Below the pieces are notes generated by a model. That model saw only the letters and a program-made list of their open reading frames with translations. It searched no databases and was not told the DNA's origin. DNA of 64,000 bases from Brevibacillus laterosporus (GTDB taxonomy: Bacteria; Bacillota; Bacilli; Brevibacillales; Brevibacillaceae), in NCBI GenBank assembly GCA_007833815.1, contig CP033464.1:2365501-2429500 (forward strand), given 5' to 3'. Made by a program: the position numbers and the translations under genes. Shown piece after piece: positions 48,939 through 57,001 of this stretch. Position 1 is the stretch's first letter. The number at the start of each line of letters is the position of its first letter.

Positions 48939-49742
48939 ATGTTTGATGAGAGGGAACGGGTAAAGGAGAGAAGACGGGAAAGAAAAGAACAGCTTCTCTT
49001 ACAATCGCGCGATAGTATGCCGCCACATATCGATGATCTGCACGATCCGTTGGAAAGAGTGCTTATCCCGGATCAATATTCAAGAGCCACTGATTTTGCG
49101 AAGGAGACAGCCCCTAACAAACCAACAGGGTATCATCTGAAATGGCAAATTTATCTTTCGTTAGCGGTTATTGTAATCGCGTATATCTTATTAAAAAGTC
49201 CTTTTGGCGTTCCGAATACATGGCGAGAATTATCTAGAGAGGTGATGACGCGCGACTTTAATTTTGAGGGTGTGGCTGTTTGGTATGAACAAGTCACAGG
49301 TCACTCGCCAAGCGCGCTACCAGTCCTTTTTGATAAAAAAGAGAAAGAGAGCGTGCCAGCGACCGCCTCTCAAATAAATAAATGGAGTATACCTAAAGAG
49401 TGGAAAATAGCGAAGGCGTACGATTCTCAAAGTGCCAAATTGGTTGTTGATTTAGGGAAAAAAGGAGAAGTCCTAAACATGGATACCGGTTGGGTAACTT
49501 CTATTGCGGAGAAACCTGGTTATGGTACTACTGTAATCATTCAATATACCAATGGTCGAGAGGCTTGGTATGGAAATGTTGAAAAAGTCAACGTATCTGT
49601 AAACGACTGGCTAAATAGAGGTGACCTTATTGGAATTGCCAAATCTTTTATGGATGAAGAGGTTAACACGCGTTACCTATTTATGTCGATGAAACAGAAC
49701 GGGGAGTTCATTAATCCATTGGACGTGATTTCATTTGAGTGA
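48939..49742 (+). CDS. spoIVFA: SpoIVFA-like protein (degenerate M23 domain)
   Basis: SpoIVFA keeps the SpoIVFB protease silent until a forespore signal arrives. The 267-residue protein has a charged cytoplasmic N-terminus (RERVKERRRERKEQ), one membrane helix (about 70-88) and a C-terminal LytM/M23-like fold. The last zinc histidines are replaced (YLFMSM where active peptidases have HLHFE), so it is not catalytic. The ATG at 48939 is preferred over longer options because AAAGGGG precedes it. It overlaps spoIVFB by eight bases. Confidence 0.87.
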   Translation: MFDERERVKERRRERKEQLLLQSRDSMPPHIDDLHDPLERVLIPDQYSRATDFAKETAPNKPTGYHLKWQIYLSLAVIVIAYILLKSPFGVPNTWRELSREVMTRDFNFEGVAVWYEQVTGHSPSALPVLFDKKEKESVPATASQINKWSIPKEWKIAKAYDSQSAKLVVDLGKKGEVLNMDTGWVTSIAEKPGYGTTVIIQYTNGREAWYGNVEKVNVSVNDWLNRGDLIGIAKSFMDEEVNTRYLFMSMKQNGEFINPLDVISFE

Positions 49743-50577
49743 CTTTTGGCCAGGCGGTATTCGTGTCCGCATTCACCTTTTATTTTGGTTGGTCATTGGT
49801 CTAGCTGTAATGGCTGGCTATTTTGTAGAAACGATTGCATTGTTCATTATTGTTCTTATTCATGAGCTTGGTCATATAGCGGCTGCCCGTGAACTGGGCT
49901 GGGAAGTAAAAGAGATTCAACTGTTGCCTTTTGGTGGTGTTGCAATCATGGAAGAAGCTCCGACAGCAGATGCTATCGATGAGATTGTCGTAGCCCTAGC
50001 AGGCCCTTTTATGAATATCGTTATGATTTTTTTTTCTCTTTTATTTTGGTGGTTGGGAATATGGTCGGAATCTTGGGCCACCTTTTTTATGAAAAGTAAT
50101 ATGATGATTGCTTTATTTAATTTATTACCGATGTGGCCACTAGATGGTGGGCGCATTGTGCAAGCGATCCTAACATCCTGTATTCCTTATCGGAAAGCGG
50201 CGATTTTATCATTTGGTAGCAGTTGTGGATTTGCAATTTTACTAATGGTAATAGGAATTTGGTTTTTTCATGCTAATCTAACTGCTGTTGCGATCTATTT
50301 GGCTTTTAGCAATGGGCAGGCATATAAACGATTTCCTTATCAGTTTGTTCGCTTTTTACATAAAAGATATCAGGGAGCACCTAGACTAGATCGCATGGAG
50401 CCAGTTCGTGTTTCATCGTCTTTATCAGTTTGGGAAGCTACTCATAGACTACAAAAAGGTAAATATCATTTGTTTTATATTACAGGTAAACAGGGTGGTG
50501 TACTGACTGAAGAGAATTTGCTCTATGCTTGTTTAGTGGAGCGGCGTCAGCGGGAATGGATTAGTAGCTTGTTATAG
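49735..50577 (+). CDS. spoIVFB: SpoIVFB-like site-2 membrane metalloprotease
   Basis: SpoIVFB is the intramembrane protease that activates pro-sigma-K in the mother cell. HELGH at 43-47 and D137 in PLDGG bind zinc, at the same residue numbers as in B. subtilis. Several transmembrane helices fill residues 12-200, and a C-terminal CBS-like region ends the 280 residues. The only in-frame start near the family N-terminus is TTG at 49735, within the end of spoIVFA, implying translational coupling. Confidence 0.93.
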   Translation: MSDFWPGGIRVRIHLLFWLVIGLAVMAGYFVETIALFIIVLIHELGHIAAARELGWEVKEIQLLPFGGVAIMEEAPTADAIDEIVVALAGPFMNIVMIFFSLLFWWLGIWSESWATFFMKSNMMIALFNLLPMWPLDGGRIVQAILTSCIPYRKAAILSFGSSCGFAILLMVIGIWFFHANLTAVAIYLAFSNGQAYKRFPYQFVRFLHKRYQGAPRLDRMEPVRVSSSLSVWEATHRLQKGKYHLFYITGKQGGVLTEENLLYACLVERRQREWISSLL

Positions 50578-50680
50578 CTTATTACGGATCTAGTTATATC
50601 AAGCAGTCCTGCTATTTTTCAAATCGAGTAGAAATGCGTTACAATAGGGGGATAGGACAGACCTCCAGGAGGAAGATTAG

Positions 50681-52192
50681 TTGAACAAAAAACAACAACG
50701 TGCTCTCCAACAAATTATCGTGAGCCGTGATATAGAGGAAACGCGTATTGCTGTCATGGAAGCAGGACGACTTGCTGAGTTGACAATGGAACAAGCTAGA
50801 CAAATGGTAGCAGTCGGCAATATTTACAGAGGAAGGGTTAAAAAAGTCTTACCAGCCATGCAAGCTGCCTTTATAGATATCGGAGAAGAGCAGGAAGCGT
50901 TTTTATATATTGACGAGGCTTTGCCCCCTGGCTGGAAAGTACAGAACCGTGGGGCAGCCAAACCTAATATCCGGACATTGGTGCAAGTAGGCGAGGAAAA
51001 AATTGTTCAAATTAGCAAGGAAGCGATGGGGAGCAAATCTCCAAGACTTACTTCTGAAATCAGCTTGCCAGGACGCATGCTGGTTTATTTGCCGTCAGCA
51101 GGGCTTGTATCCTTGTCACGTAAAATTGTAGATGGAGTAAAACGTGAGAGACTGCGAACGTGGGCAACCGATAGCTTGGTTGAGGGAGAAGGTATCATTA
51201 TAAGAACGATGGCCGAGGATGCTTCCCTGGAGCATTTGCAAACCGAACTTGATTTCCTACGAGCAAAATGGAGGGAGGCTGTGCAGGAAGCAGGAAAGAA
51301 AAAAACACCGTCCCTCCTTTTATCAGCGGATCATGCAGTTACGCGCCTATTGTTAGATCGTTCTGAAGATCAGCTGTCGGAAGTAGTGGTGGATGATGCA
51401 GTGTTGTATCATGAGCTTAGAGCACAGGCTAAGGCTATTCATCCAGCCATGTTTAATAAAATTCAATTTTATCAAGGGAAAACCTCTGTGTTAGACTCCT
51501 ATGGGGTCGACAAAGAAATTGAAAAAGCCCTATATAGGCAGGTATGGCTGAAAAACGGTGGTTTCTTGGTAATTGATCAGACGGAAGCTATGACCGTTAT
51601 TGATGTTAATACAGGAAAATTTACGGGCAAGAGTGGTCAGCAATTGGAAGATACTGTGACGGCAACAAATGTGGAAGCAGCCCAAGAGATTGCTAGACAG
51701 CTACGACTTCGGGATATCGGCGGTATCATCATCATCGATTTCATAGACATGAAGCAGGCTAGAAATCAACAGCTTGTACAAGAAGCCTTGCAGAGGGAAC
51801 TGGAAAAAGATGCTACCAATAGTTATGTGATGGGTTTTACACAATTAGGCTTACTGGAAATGACACGGAAAAAGGTGAGAAACAATCTATCCTCCGTTCT
51901 GACTAAAGCATGCATTACTTGTAGTGGTAAGGGAAGGATTTTAACGGAGCAGGAAGTAGCAGGACGTTTTATCAGAGAGGCTAAAGCATTGATCCGAACA
52001 CAGGAAGCCGAGGCTATCGTAGCTGCATTTCATCCTCATGTTTATCAGTATGTACAAGCAGAGGGCAGACGTGAGAGGTTTATGGAGGAATGGGGTGTAA
52101 TGGTTCAATTTATTTCACGTGAAACCATGCATCCAAGCGAGTATCAGATTTTACATGTTGGCAAAGAGGTTGATTCCAAACGTTTTTCTTGA
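50681..52192 (+). CDS. rng: ribonuclease E/G family protein
   Basis: RNase E/G enzymes cut single-stranded RNA internally in rRNA and mRNA processing. An S1 domain (about 38-130) precedes the catalytic DNase-I-like domain, with metal-binding D308 (IDVNTG) and D353 (IIIIDFIDM). The zinc-link C411-x-x-C414 needed for dimerisation is present. The 503 residues are RNase G-like; no long scaffold tail is present. B. subtilis lacks this family, so the organism has an additional endonuclease beside RNase Y. TTG start with AGGAGGAAG. It precedes the rplU leader. Confidence 0.93.
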   Translation: MNKKQQRALQQIIVSRDIEETRIAVMEAGRLAELTMEQARQMVAVGNIYRGRVKKVLPAMQAAFIDIGEEQEAFLYIDEALPPGWKVQNRGAAKPNIRTLVQVGEEKIVQISKEAMGSKSPRLTSEISLPGRMLVYLPSAGLVSLSRKIVDGVKRERLRTWATDSLVEGEGIIIRTMAEDASLEHLQTELDFLRAKWREAVQEAGKKKTPSLLLSADHAVTRLLLDRSEDQLSEVVVDDAVLYHELRAQAKAIHPAMFNKIQFYQGKTSVLDSYGVDKEIEKALYRQVWLKNGGFLVIDQTEAMTVIDVNTGKFTGKSGQQLEDTVTATNVEAAQEIARQLRLRDIGGIIIIDFIDMKQARNQQLVQEALQRELEKDATNSYVMGFTQLGLLEMTRKKVRNNLSSVLTKACITCSGKGRILTEQEVAGRFIREAKALIRTQEAEAIVAAFHPHVYQYVQAEGRRERFMEEWGVMVQFISRETMHPSEYQILHVGKEVDSKRFS

Positions 52193-52217
52193 CCTTTTTA
52201 GCTGGGTATGATATCCT
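52189..52217 (+). promoter_or_regulatory. sigma-A promoter for rplU
   Basis: TTGACC (52189-52194), 17 bases, TATCCT (52212-52217) with TG one base before the -10. It overlaps the end of rng. Confidence 0.6.
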
Positions 52218-52223
52218 CTGATT

Positions 52224-52330
52224 GTTATGCAGCTATGCTTGTACCTTGAAGCATACTGTAACCGCGCGAATCAGGTTTAATTAAGCTGGTTTTCGAAGCC
52301 ACACCTGCATGAGGCGAGTCTGAGTATAGG
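52224..52330 (+). promoter_or_regulatory. L21 leader (ribosomal protein autoregulatory leader)
   Basis: The stretch between the rplU promoter and ATG contains the ACTGTAACCGCGCGAA-type sequence I recall from the Firmicute L21 leader (Rfam L21_leader) and several G/C-rich segments able to fold. Related leaders are thought to bind L21. I have not folded it by computation. Confidence 0.55.
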
Positions 52331-52342
52331 AGGTGCAATAGA

Positions 52343-52657
52343 ATGTACGCAATTATCGTAACAGGTGGTAAACAATACAAAGTTGAAGAGGGTGCTACCC
52401 TTTACATCGAAAAACTAACTGCTTCTACTGAAGGTGAAACAGTTACTTTTGATCAAGTATTGTTCGTAAGCAAAGATGGTAAAGTAACTGCGGGTACTCC
52501 AACTGTAGCTGGTGCAACTGTAACAGCGAAAGTTGAAAAGCACGGTAAAGGTGAAAAAGTTATCGTGTACAAGTACAAAGCAAAGAAAAACTATCGTCGT
52601 AAGCAAGGTCACCGTCAACCGTTCACTAAAGTTGTTATCGAAAAGATCAACGCGTAA
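52343..52657 (+). CDS. rplU: 50S ribosomal protein L21
   Basis: This 104-residue ribosomal protein binds 23S rRNA domain II and neighbours L20. The [17 protein letters not shown] start and the basic [18 protein letters not shown] end are diagnostic. AGGAGGTG precedes the ATG. It is the first gene of rplU-ysxB-rpmA; its TAA overlaps the next ATG by one base. Confidence 0.98.
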   Translation: MYAIIVTGGKQYKVEEGATLYIEKLTASTEGETVTFDQVLFVSKDGKVTAGTPTVAGATVTAKVEKHGKGEKVIVYKYKAKKNYRRKQGHRQPFTKVVIEKINA

Positions 52658-53013
52658 TGGTTAAGGTCGAAGTAATTCGATCTCAGGCGGGCATTGCAGA
52701 GATTGCTATGACAGGGCATGCCAATGCTGGTAAATACGGGGAGGACATTGTTTGTTCTGCTGTATCGGCCATTATTTTAGGCAACCTGAATGCGGTACAT
52801 CTTTTGCTCGGTTTGAAACCGGATGTGGAAATGAACACAGAAGAAGGCGGATTTTTAAAGTGGCAGCTTTCATCTTTGGATGATCTGGCTCTTGAAGAGA
52901 AGCAACAACTACTGGCGGAAAGCACTGTGGTTGCTCTACTGGGTATTTCCCAAAACTACGGAACATATATTTCTGTACAAGATCCAAAATGGCAAGGGGG
53001 TGCTCACTCATGA
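52657..53013 (+). CDS. ysxB: L27-processing cysteine protease Prp
   Basis: Prp removes the N-terminal leader of ribosomal protein L27. Catalytic H21 (GHANAG) and C33 (DIVCSA) have the spacing seen in the S. aureus enzyme. The length is 118 residues. It lies between L21 and its substrate gene rpmA and overlaps both start/stop signals, so expression is tightly coupled. The presence of a leader on the L27 here (see rpmA) matches this function. Confidence 0.93.
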   Translation: MVKVEVIRSQAGIAEIAMTGHANAGKYGEDIVCSAVSAIILGNLNAVHLLLGLKPDVEMNTEEGGFLKWQLSSLDDLALEEKQQLLAESTVVALLGISQNYGTYISVQDPKWQGGAHS

Positions 53014-53312
53014 TGAACATGCTATTCACTATGGACCTGCAATTCTTCGCATCCAAAAAAGGGGTAGGTTCTACAAAGAACGGTCGTGACTCCATCGCTA
53101 AGCGCCTTGGTACAAAGCGTGGCGACGGCCAATTCGTAAAAGCTGGTAACATTCTTGTTCGCCAACGCGGAACAAAAATTTATCCAGGTGCTAACGTAGG
53201 CATCGGCGGCGACGATACTTTGTTCGCGAAAGCTGACGGAATCGTTCGTTTCAAACGTCTGGGCCGCGATCGCAAGCAAGTTGTGATCGAACCAGTTGTT
53301 GCTGAAGCGTAA
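53010..53312 (+). CDS. rpmA: 50S ribosomal protein L27 with cleavable leader
   Basis: L27 reaches into the peptidyl-transferase centre with its N-terminus. The mature sequence [15 protein letters not shown] is preceded by a leader ending MDLQFF, the recognition motif for Prp, with cleavage expected between F and A. I chose the ATG at 53010 because GGGGGTG is 7 bases upstream; further ATGs at 53013, 53019 and 53031 would shorten or remove the leader. The length is 100 residues before processing. Confidence 0.96.
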   Translation: MMNMLFTMDLQFFASKKGVGSTKNGRDSIAKRLGTKRGDGQFVKAGNILVRQRGTKIYPGANVGIGGDDTLFAKADGIVRFKRLGRDRKQVVIEPVVAEA

Positions 53313-53328
53313 TAACGACAAGAAGCTA

Positions 53329-53354
53329 AAACCCAGCCAATCGCTGGGTTTTTC
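53329..53354 (+). terminator. intrinsic terminator after rpmA
   Basis: AAACCCAGC/GCTGGGTTT stem around CAATC, followed by TTC. Confidence 0.85.
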
Positions 53355-53370
53355 TTTTTACGCACTCTCC

Positions 53371-53398
53371 TTTACTCTACTCGTACTTATGTTAAAAT
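53371..53398 (+). promoter_or_regulatory. candidate promoter for spo0B-obg
   Basis: TTTACT (53371-53376), 16 bases, TAAAAT (53393-53398). The expected start of transcription lies downstream of the ATG at 53397, which argues that spo0B translation begins at the ATG at 53436. Confidence 0.5.
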
Positions 53399-53435
53399 GA
53401 AAGATGGAATCCATATAAGTGACAGGTGGGAAAAC

Positions 53436-54020
53436 ATGAAGGACGAACAAAGGTTTATTACGGATCATGCGGACACGTTATTGCGGATTTTAAATCAGGA
53501 ACGTCATGATTGGCTCAATCATTTCCAGGTTCTCCATGCTTATTTGAAGTTGGGGCGCTACCAAGATGGGGAGTCTTACCTGCATAAAGTGGCGGAGGAA
53601 GCCCACCGTGAAAGTATGATTGCCCGCATAAACTGTTCGCGTTTGTCTGCTTTCTTTTTGACGTTTAATACGTTAAATAAAGACATAATAGTAGAGGTAG
53701 AGATTAAAACACAGGTGGATGTGACCAAGCTAGAGATGCAAAGCGATAGCTTTTTTTATTTGATTTCAACTTGCATCGGGCTATTACAGCATCACTTGCT
53801 TACGGAACAAGTGGAACATCCTCACTTAGCGGTGACGTTGTTTCACTCAGATAATGAAGTATTTGCCAGCTTTGACTTGGAAGGTCAGGTCTCTGCATTA
53901 GTTGCAGGGGAAGTGGAAAAGCTTATTCATGATCATAAGGGTATGGCCAAGCTCGTAAGTGAACAAATACATACCGACACAGGCTGGATTGCTGAAATGA
54001 GCTTTCCTTGCAAAATGTAG
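53436..54020 (+). CDS. spo0B: Spo0B-like sporulation phosphotransferase
   Basis: Spo0B passes phosphate from Spo0F to Spo0A in the sporulation phosphorelay. The phospho-acceptor H24 is in the helix ERHDWLNHFQVLHAYLKL, the usual R-H-D-W context. A C-terminal domain resembles a degenerate kinase ATP-binding fold. The 194 residues are close to the 192 of B. subtilis. I chose the ATG at 53436 (AGGTGGG upstream) for reasons given at the promoter entry. It sits between rpmA and obg, as in B. subtilis. Sequence similarity outside the helix is low, which is normal for Spo0B. Confidence 0.88.
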   Translation: MKDEQRFITDHADTLLRILNQERHDWLNHFQVLHAYLKLGRYQDGESYLHKVAEEAHRESMIARINCSRLSAFFLTFNTLNKDIIVEVEIKTQVDVTKLEMQSDSFFYLISTCIGLLQHHLLTEQVEHPHLAVTLFHSDNEVFASFDLEGQVSALVAGEVEKLIHDHKGMAKLVSEQIHTDTGWIAEMSFPCKM

Positions 54021-54035
54021 AGAGGTGGCAATTTT

Positions 54036-55313
54036 GTGTTTGTTGATCAGGTAAAAATTTATGTAAAAGGCGGAGACGGTGGTAATGGAGCCGTTTCATT
54101 CCGTCGTGAAAAGTATGTAGCACTTGGAGGACCTGCGGGTGGAGACGGCGGTAAGGGAGCAAACGTAATTTTCGTCGTGGATGAAGGTTTACGTACGCTG
54201 ATTGATTTCCGCTATCAACGTCATTTTAAAGCAAAACGTGGTGAGCATGGTAGAACAAAAGGGATGCACGGAGCTGGATCAGATGATATGATCGTTCGTG
54301 TTCCTCCAGGTACTACCGTGTACGATGATGATACACAAGAGGTGATTGCTGACCTTATTGAACATGGTCAACGTGCAATCATTGCCAAAGGTGGCCGCGG
54401 CGGACGAGGTAACATTCGTTTTGCCACGTCTTCTAATCCAGCTCCAGAGATTGCGGAGAACGGTGAACCAGGACAAGAACGCTATATTCGTATGGAATTA
54501 AAGCTGATTGCTGATGTTGGCTTAGTTGGTTATCCGAGTGTAGGAAAATCGACGCTACTATCTTCAGTAACAGCAGCGAAACCTAAGATTGCTGCTTACC
54601 ATTTCACAACAATCGCTCCAAATCTAGGTGTAGTAGACTTAGGTGAAAAAAGCTTTGTTATGGCTGATTTACCAGGACTTATTGAAGGAGCTCATGAAGG
54701 AATTGGGCTTGGTCATCAGTTTTTACGCCATGTTGAGCGTACAAGACTGATTGTACATGTGATCGATATGGCATCGACTGAGGGTCGTGATCCATACGAA
54801 GATTATCTTCAAATTAACGAAGAACTTAAACATTACAATGCCCGTATGGAAGACAGACCACAAATTATCGTGGCTAATAAAATGGATTTGCCAGATGCAG
54901 AGGTTCATTTGCAGGCTTTCCGTGAAAAATGTCCAGATGTGAAAATATATCCGATTTCTGGTGTGACTCGTCAAGGTGTACAAGATCTCATGTATGCGAT
55001 TGGCGATCTACTTGAAACGATTCCAGATCGCTTTGAAGTAGAAGAAGTAGCAGAAGTAGAAGAGAGAGTTGTGTTCAAAGCAGAACCAGAAGAAATTCCT
55101 TTTGTCATAACAAGAGACAATGACATATTTGTGGTGAGCGGTGACAAGCTTGAGAAACTGACGAAGATGACTAACTTGAACAGTTATGACTCTATCCAGC
55201 GTTTTTCACGTTTGATGCGCACAATGGGAATTGATCAGGCTTTGCGTGAGCGTGGTGCGAAAGACGGAGATACTGTTCAGATTGGTAAATTCGAATTTGA
55301 GTTCCAAGAGTAA
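54036..55313 (+). CDS. obg: GTPase Obg (ObgE/CgtA)
   Basis: Obg is an essential GTPase in 50S assembly and stress/sporulation signalling. The glycine-rich Obg fold is at 1-158 ([16 protein letters not shown]), G1 GYPSVGKS at 165-172, G3 [13 protein letters not shown]4 NKMD, and a C-terminal OCT domain (about 345-425). The start is GTG with AGAGGTGG. It follows spo0B closely; the B. subtilis spo0B-obg pair is also co-transcribed. Confidence 0.97.
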   Translation: MFVDQVKIYVKGGDGGNGAVSFRREKYVALGGPAGGDGGKGANVIFVVDEGLRTLIDFRYQRHFKAKRGEHGRTKGMHGAGSDDMIVRVPPGTTVYDDDTQEVIADLIEHGQRAIIAKGGRGGRGNIRFATSSNPAPEIAENGEPGQERYIRMELKLIADVGLVGYPSVGKSTLLSSVTAAKPKIAAYHFTTIAPNLGVVDLGEKSFVMADLPGLIEGAHEGIGLGHQFLRHVERTRLIVHVIDMASTEGRDPYEDYLQINEELKHYNARMEDRPQIIVANKMDLPDAEVHLQAFREKCPDVKIYPISGVTRQGVQDLMYAIGDLLETIPDRFEVEEVAEVEERVVFKAEPEEIPFVITRDNDIFVVSGDKLEKLTKMTNLNSYDSIQRFSRLMRTMGIDQALRERGAKDGDTVQIGKFEFEFQE

Positions 55314-55340
55314 ACTTTGGTTAAAAGTGAGTGTGATGAG

Positions 55341-56096
55341 ATGGGGACTATGGGGGAAAACAGACAGCTTGCACGAGGTACCATTGTACACGTATCGCAT
55401 GAAAATCAATTCGTTGCTTTAAAGGATGCCATGATAGAGTACCAGAAGGGGGATTATTTGCTATTCTCTTATATTTCAGAGCAGGCAAATCCTTCTTTTC
55501 TGGGTAGTATCCTTCATGTGCGTTTGAATGAAGGTCAGGAATATCAAGCCTACGAGGTTTTCACAGAAAAGGTTGCATGGCCAGTTGTTATTTTGGGGCT
55601 ACTGCCAGTACGCTTAGAACCGGTAGATGGAGAATTGAAGCAACAGCCTACTGCTTCTGTTGTAAGTCCGCAGGATACTACTCGACAAGCTATCCTAGCG
55701 AAATTAAAGGGAAGCAAGCATGAAGAATCCGCTCTCACGAATGACCAGCCTGTTGATGGAGAAAATCAGGCGCAACAATTGGTTAAACCTGACTTTATTA
55801 TTAATGTTCCTTACAAGCGAATGGGAGCTAAGCCAAATGAAGAGTTGGGAGAGGGAGTACTCCTTAGCTTTTCAGAAAGGGAGCTACATGTAGGAACGGA
55901 TGGTTATTTGGCTAAGGGAGATTTTGTGAATCTCTCATTTGTAATTCCACGTACGAAAACGGAAGTAGTAGCCATGACCAAAGTAATTCAAAAGCAGTTT
56001 GATAATAATATTACCATTGTTACGCTCTCCATCACAGATGTCGATCCTACTCAGCATGCTGAGTTAATCGCCTATCACAAGACTATGTTAGCTTAA
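55341..56096 (+). CDS. uncharacterised protein, possibly PilZ-like
   Basis: The 251-residue product is predicted soluble. The N-terminal half (about 10-95) forms a beta-rich domain, and a Gln/Asn/Ser-rich linker separates it from a C-terminal beta domain (about 165-250). That domain has the order PYKRMG, GVLLSFSERELHVGTDG and FVNLSFVIPRTK, which recalls a YcgR/PilZ barrel. The usual c-di-GMP residues (RxxxR and D/NxSxxG) are not intact, so binding is doubtful. The start is uncertain (ATG 55341 or 55350). It follows obg closely and ends at a terminator. Confidence 0.65.
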   Translation: MGTMGENRQLARGTIVHVSHENQFVALKDAMIEYQKGDYLLFSYISEQANPSFLGSILHVRLNEGQEYQAYEVFTEKVAWPVVILGLLPVRLEPVDGELKQQPTASVVSPQDTTRQAILAKLKGSKHEESALTNDQPVDGENQAQQLVKPDFIINVPYKRMGAKPNEELGEGVLLSFSERELHVGTDGYLAKGDFVNLSFVIPRTKTEVVAMTKVIQKQFDNNITIVTLSITDVDPTQHAELIAYHKTMLA

Positions 56097-56103
56097 ACTG
56101 TAA

Positions 56104-56141
56104 TAAAAGGCACCCCGTTTTTAAAACGAGGTGCCTTTTTT
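56104..56141. terminator. bidirectional terminator
   Basis: AAAAGGCACCCCGTTTT pairs AAAACGAGGTGCCTTTT almost perfectly; T runs follow in both directions. It serves the PilZ-like gene and the small minus-strand gene. Confidence 0.85.
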
Positions 56142-56152
56142 GTGCGCGTATA

Positions 56153-56305
56153 TCAACCCCCGCGCTCGTTGTCTATCTGATAATTTGGAGAGACTGCCAT
56201 GCGCTTCTCATCTAACTTTTTTCCGAATTGATCCAGGGATCCTGGTTTCCCCACACCATTGTGGTTACGTCGTTGGGATTTATCCGATTTTCCACGTCCG
56301 CCCAT
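56153..56305 (-). CDS. small basic protein, 50 residues, function unknown
   Basis: Read leftward, ATG at 56305 follows AAAGGAGGTG at six bases, an ideal ribosome binding site. The 50-residue product begins MGGRGKSDKSQRRNHNG, is basic and glycine-rich in its first half, has no hydrophobic segment, and ends NYQIDNERGG. The stop is followed by a bidirectional terminator. It is too short for usual ORF cut-offs. It resembles in composition small soluble spore-associated proteins of Bacillales, but I cannot name a family. Confidence 0.75.
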   Translation of the reverse strand: MGGRGKSDKSQRRNHNGVGKPGSLDQFGKKLDEKRMAVSPNYQIDNERGG

Positions 56306-56457
56306 TCGTTACACCTCCTTTAGTAAAAGTACAGCAGTAAGATAACAAGATGCTGTATGACTGGAAAAACATGGACAGCAAAGGGGTTTTGCCTATTTTG
56401 CTATCAAAGCCTAGTGTGTACGTTGATAGAAGCTTTCATGTAATCCGCTTTTTGGGG

Positions 56458-56486
56458 TTGTCAGAGTATCGTAGTCAGCGTATAAT
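56458..56486 (+). promoter_or_regulatory. sigma-A promoter for pheB
   Basis: TTGTCA (56458-56463), 17 bases, TATAAT (56481-56486), 40 bases before the pheB ATG. It probably drives the whole pheB-hom-thrC-thrB-pheA run. Confidence 0.75.
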
Positions 56487-56526
56487 GTCCTTTATAAGAA
56501 AACACTTGTATTTTTCAGGAGGACAA

Positions 56527-56973
56527 ATGAGCAGACGAGACGAAAAATTCTACTTAATTCGAGCGGACATCCTCCCAGAATCGATTGCGAAGACGATTGA
56601 AGTAAAAAAACTGTTGGAATCAGGCGAAATTGATACGGTAAATGAAGCGGTCGAACGGGTTGGGCTTAGTCGCAGCGCTTTTTATAAATACAAAGATGCG
56701 ATTTTCCCTTTCAATGCCATGATGAGTGAAAAAATTATGACCGTTAGCCTTAATCTGGAACATCGTTCAGGCATTTTATCGAAAGTATTACAATTTGTAG
56801 CAGAAAAGGGCGGAAACGTATTGACCATTAATCAGACCATTCCATTACAAGGAATTGCCAATGTTGCGATGTCAGTAGATATGGCTCAGTTGCATATGCC
56901 CACAACCGAGTTTTTAGATTTACTAGAAAAATTACATGGTGTGCGCAAGGCAATGATTGTTGGCAGAGGATAA
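56527..56973 (+). CDS. pheB: ACT-domain protein PheB
   Basis: The 148-residue protein has an N-terminal helix-turn-helix-like part (VNEAVERVGLSRSAFYKYKD, about 38-58) and a C-terminal ACT domain (about 70-145) for amino-acid sensing. It is not chorismate mutase. In B. subtilis it precedes pheA; here hom, thrC and thrB lie between. Its direct role is unknown, but a regulatory function in aromatic or aspartate-family synthesis is inferred. I chose the ATG at 56527 after CAGGAGGAC; the longer reading frame upstream would pass through the promoter. Confidence 0.9.
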   Translation: MSRRDEKFYLIRADILPESIAKTIEVKKLLESGEIDTVNEAVERVGLSRSAFYKYKDAIFPFNAMMSEKIMTVSLNLEHRSGILSKVLQFVAEKGGNVLTINQTIPLQGIANVAMSVDMAQLHMPTTEFLDLLEKLHGVRKAMIVGRG

Positions 56974-57001
56974 AGGTGAGGACAACTAAGGAGGCGTAAA
57001 C

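Noticed and set aside
56131-56340. 69-residue plus-strand frame
   Set aside because: It is the complement of the small minus-strand gene, starts inside a terminator and lacks a ribosome binding site.
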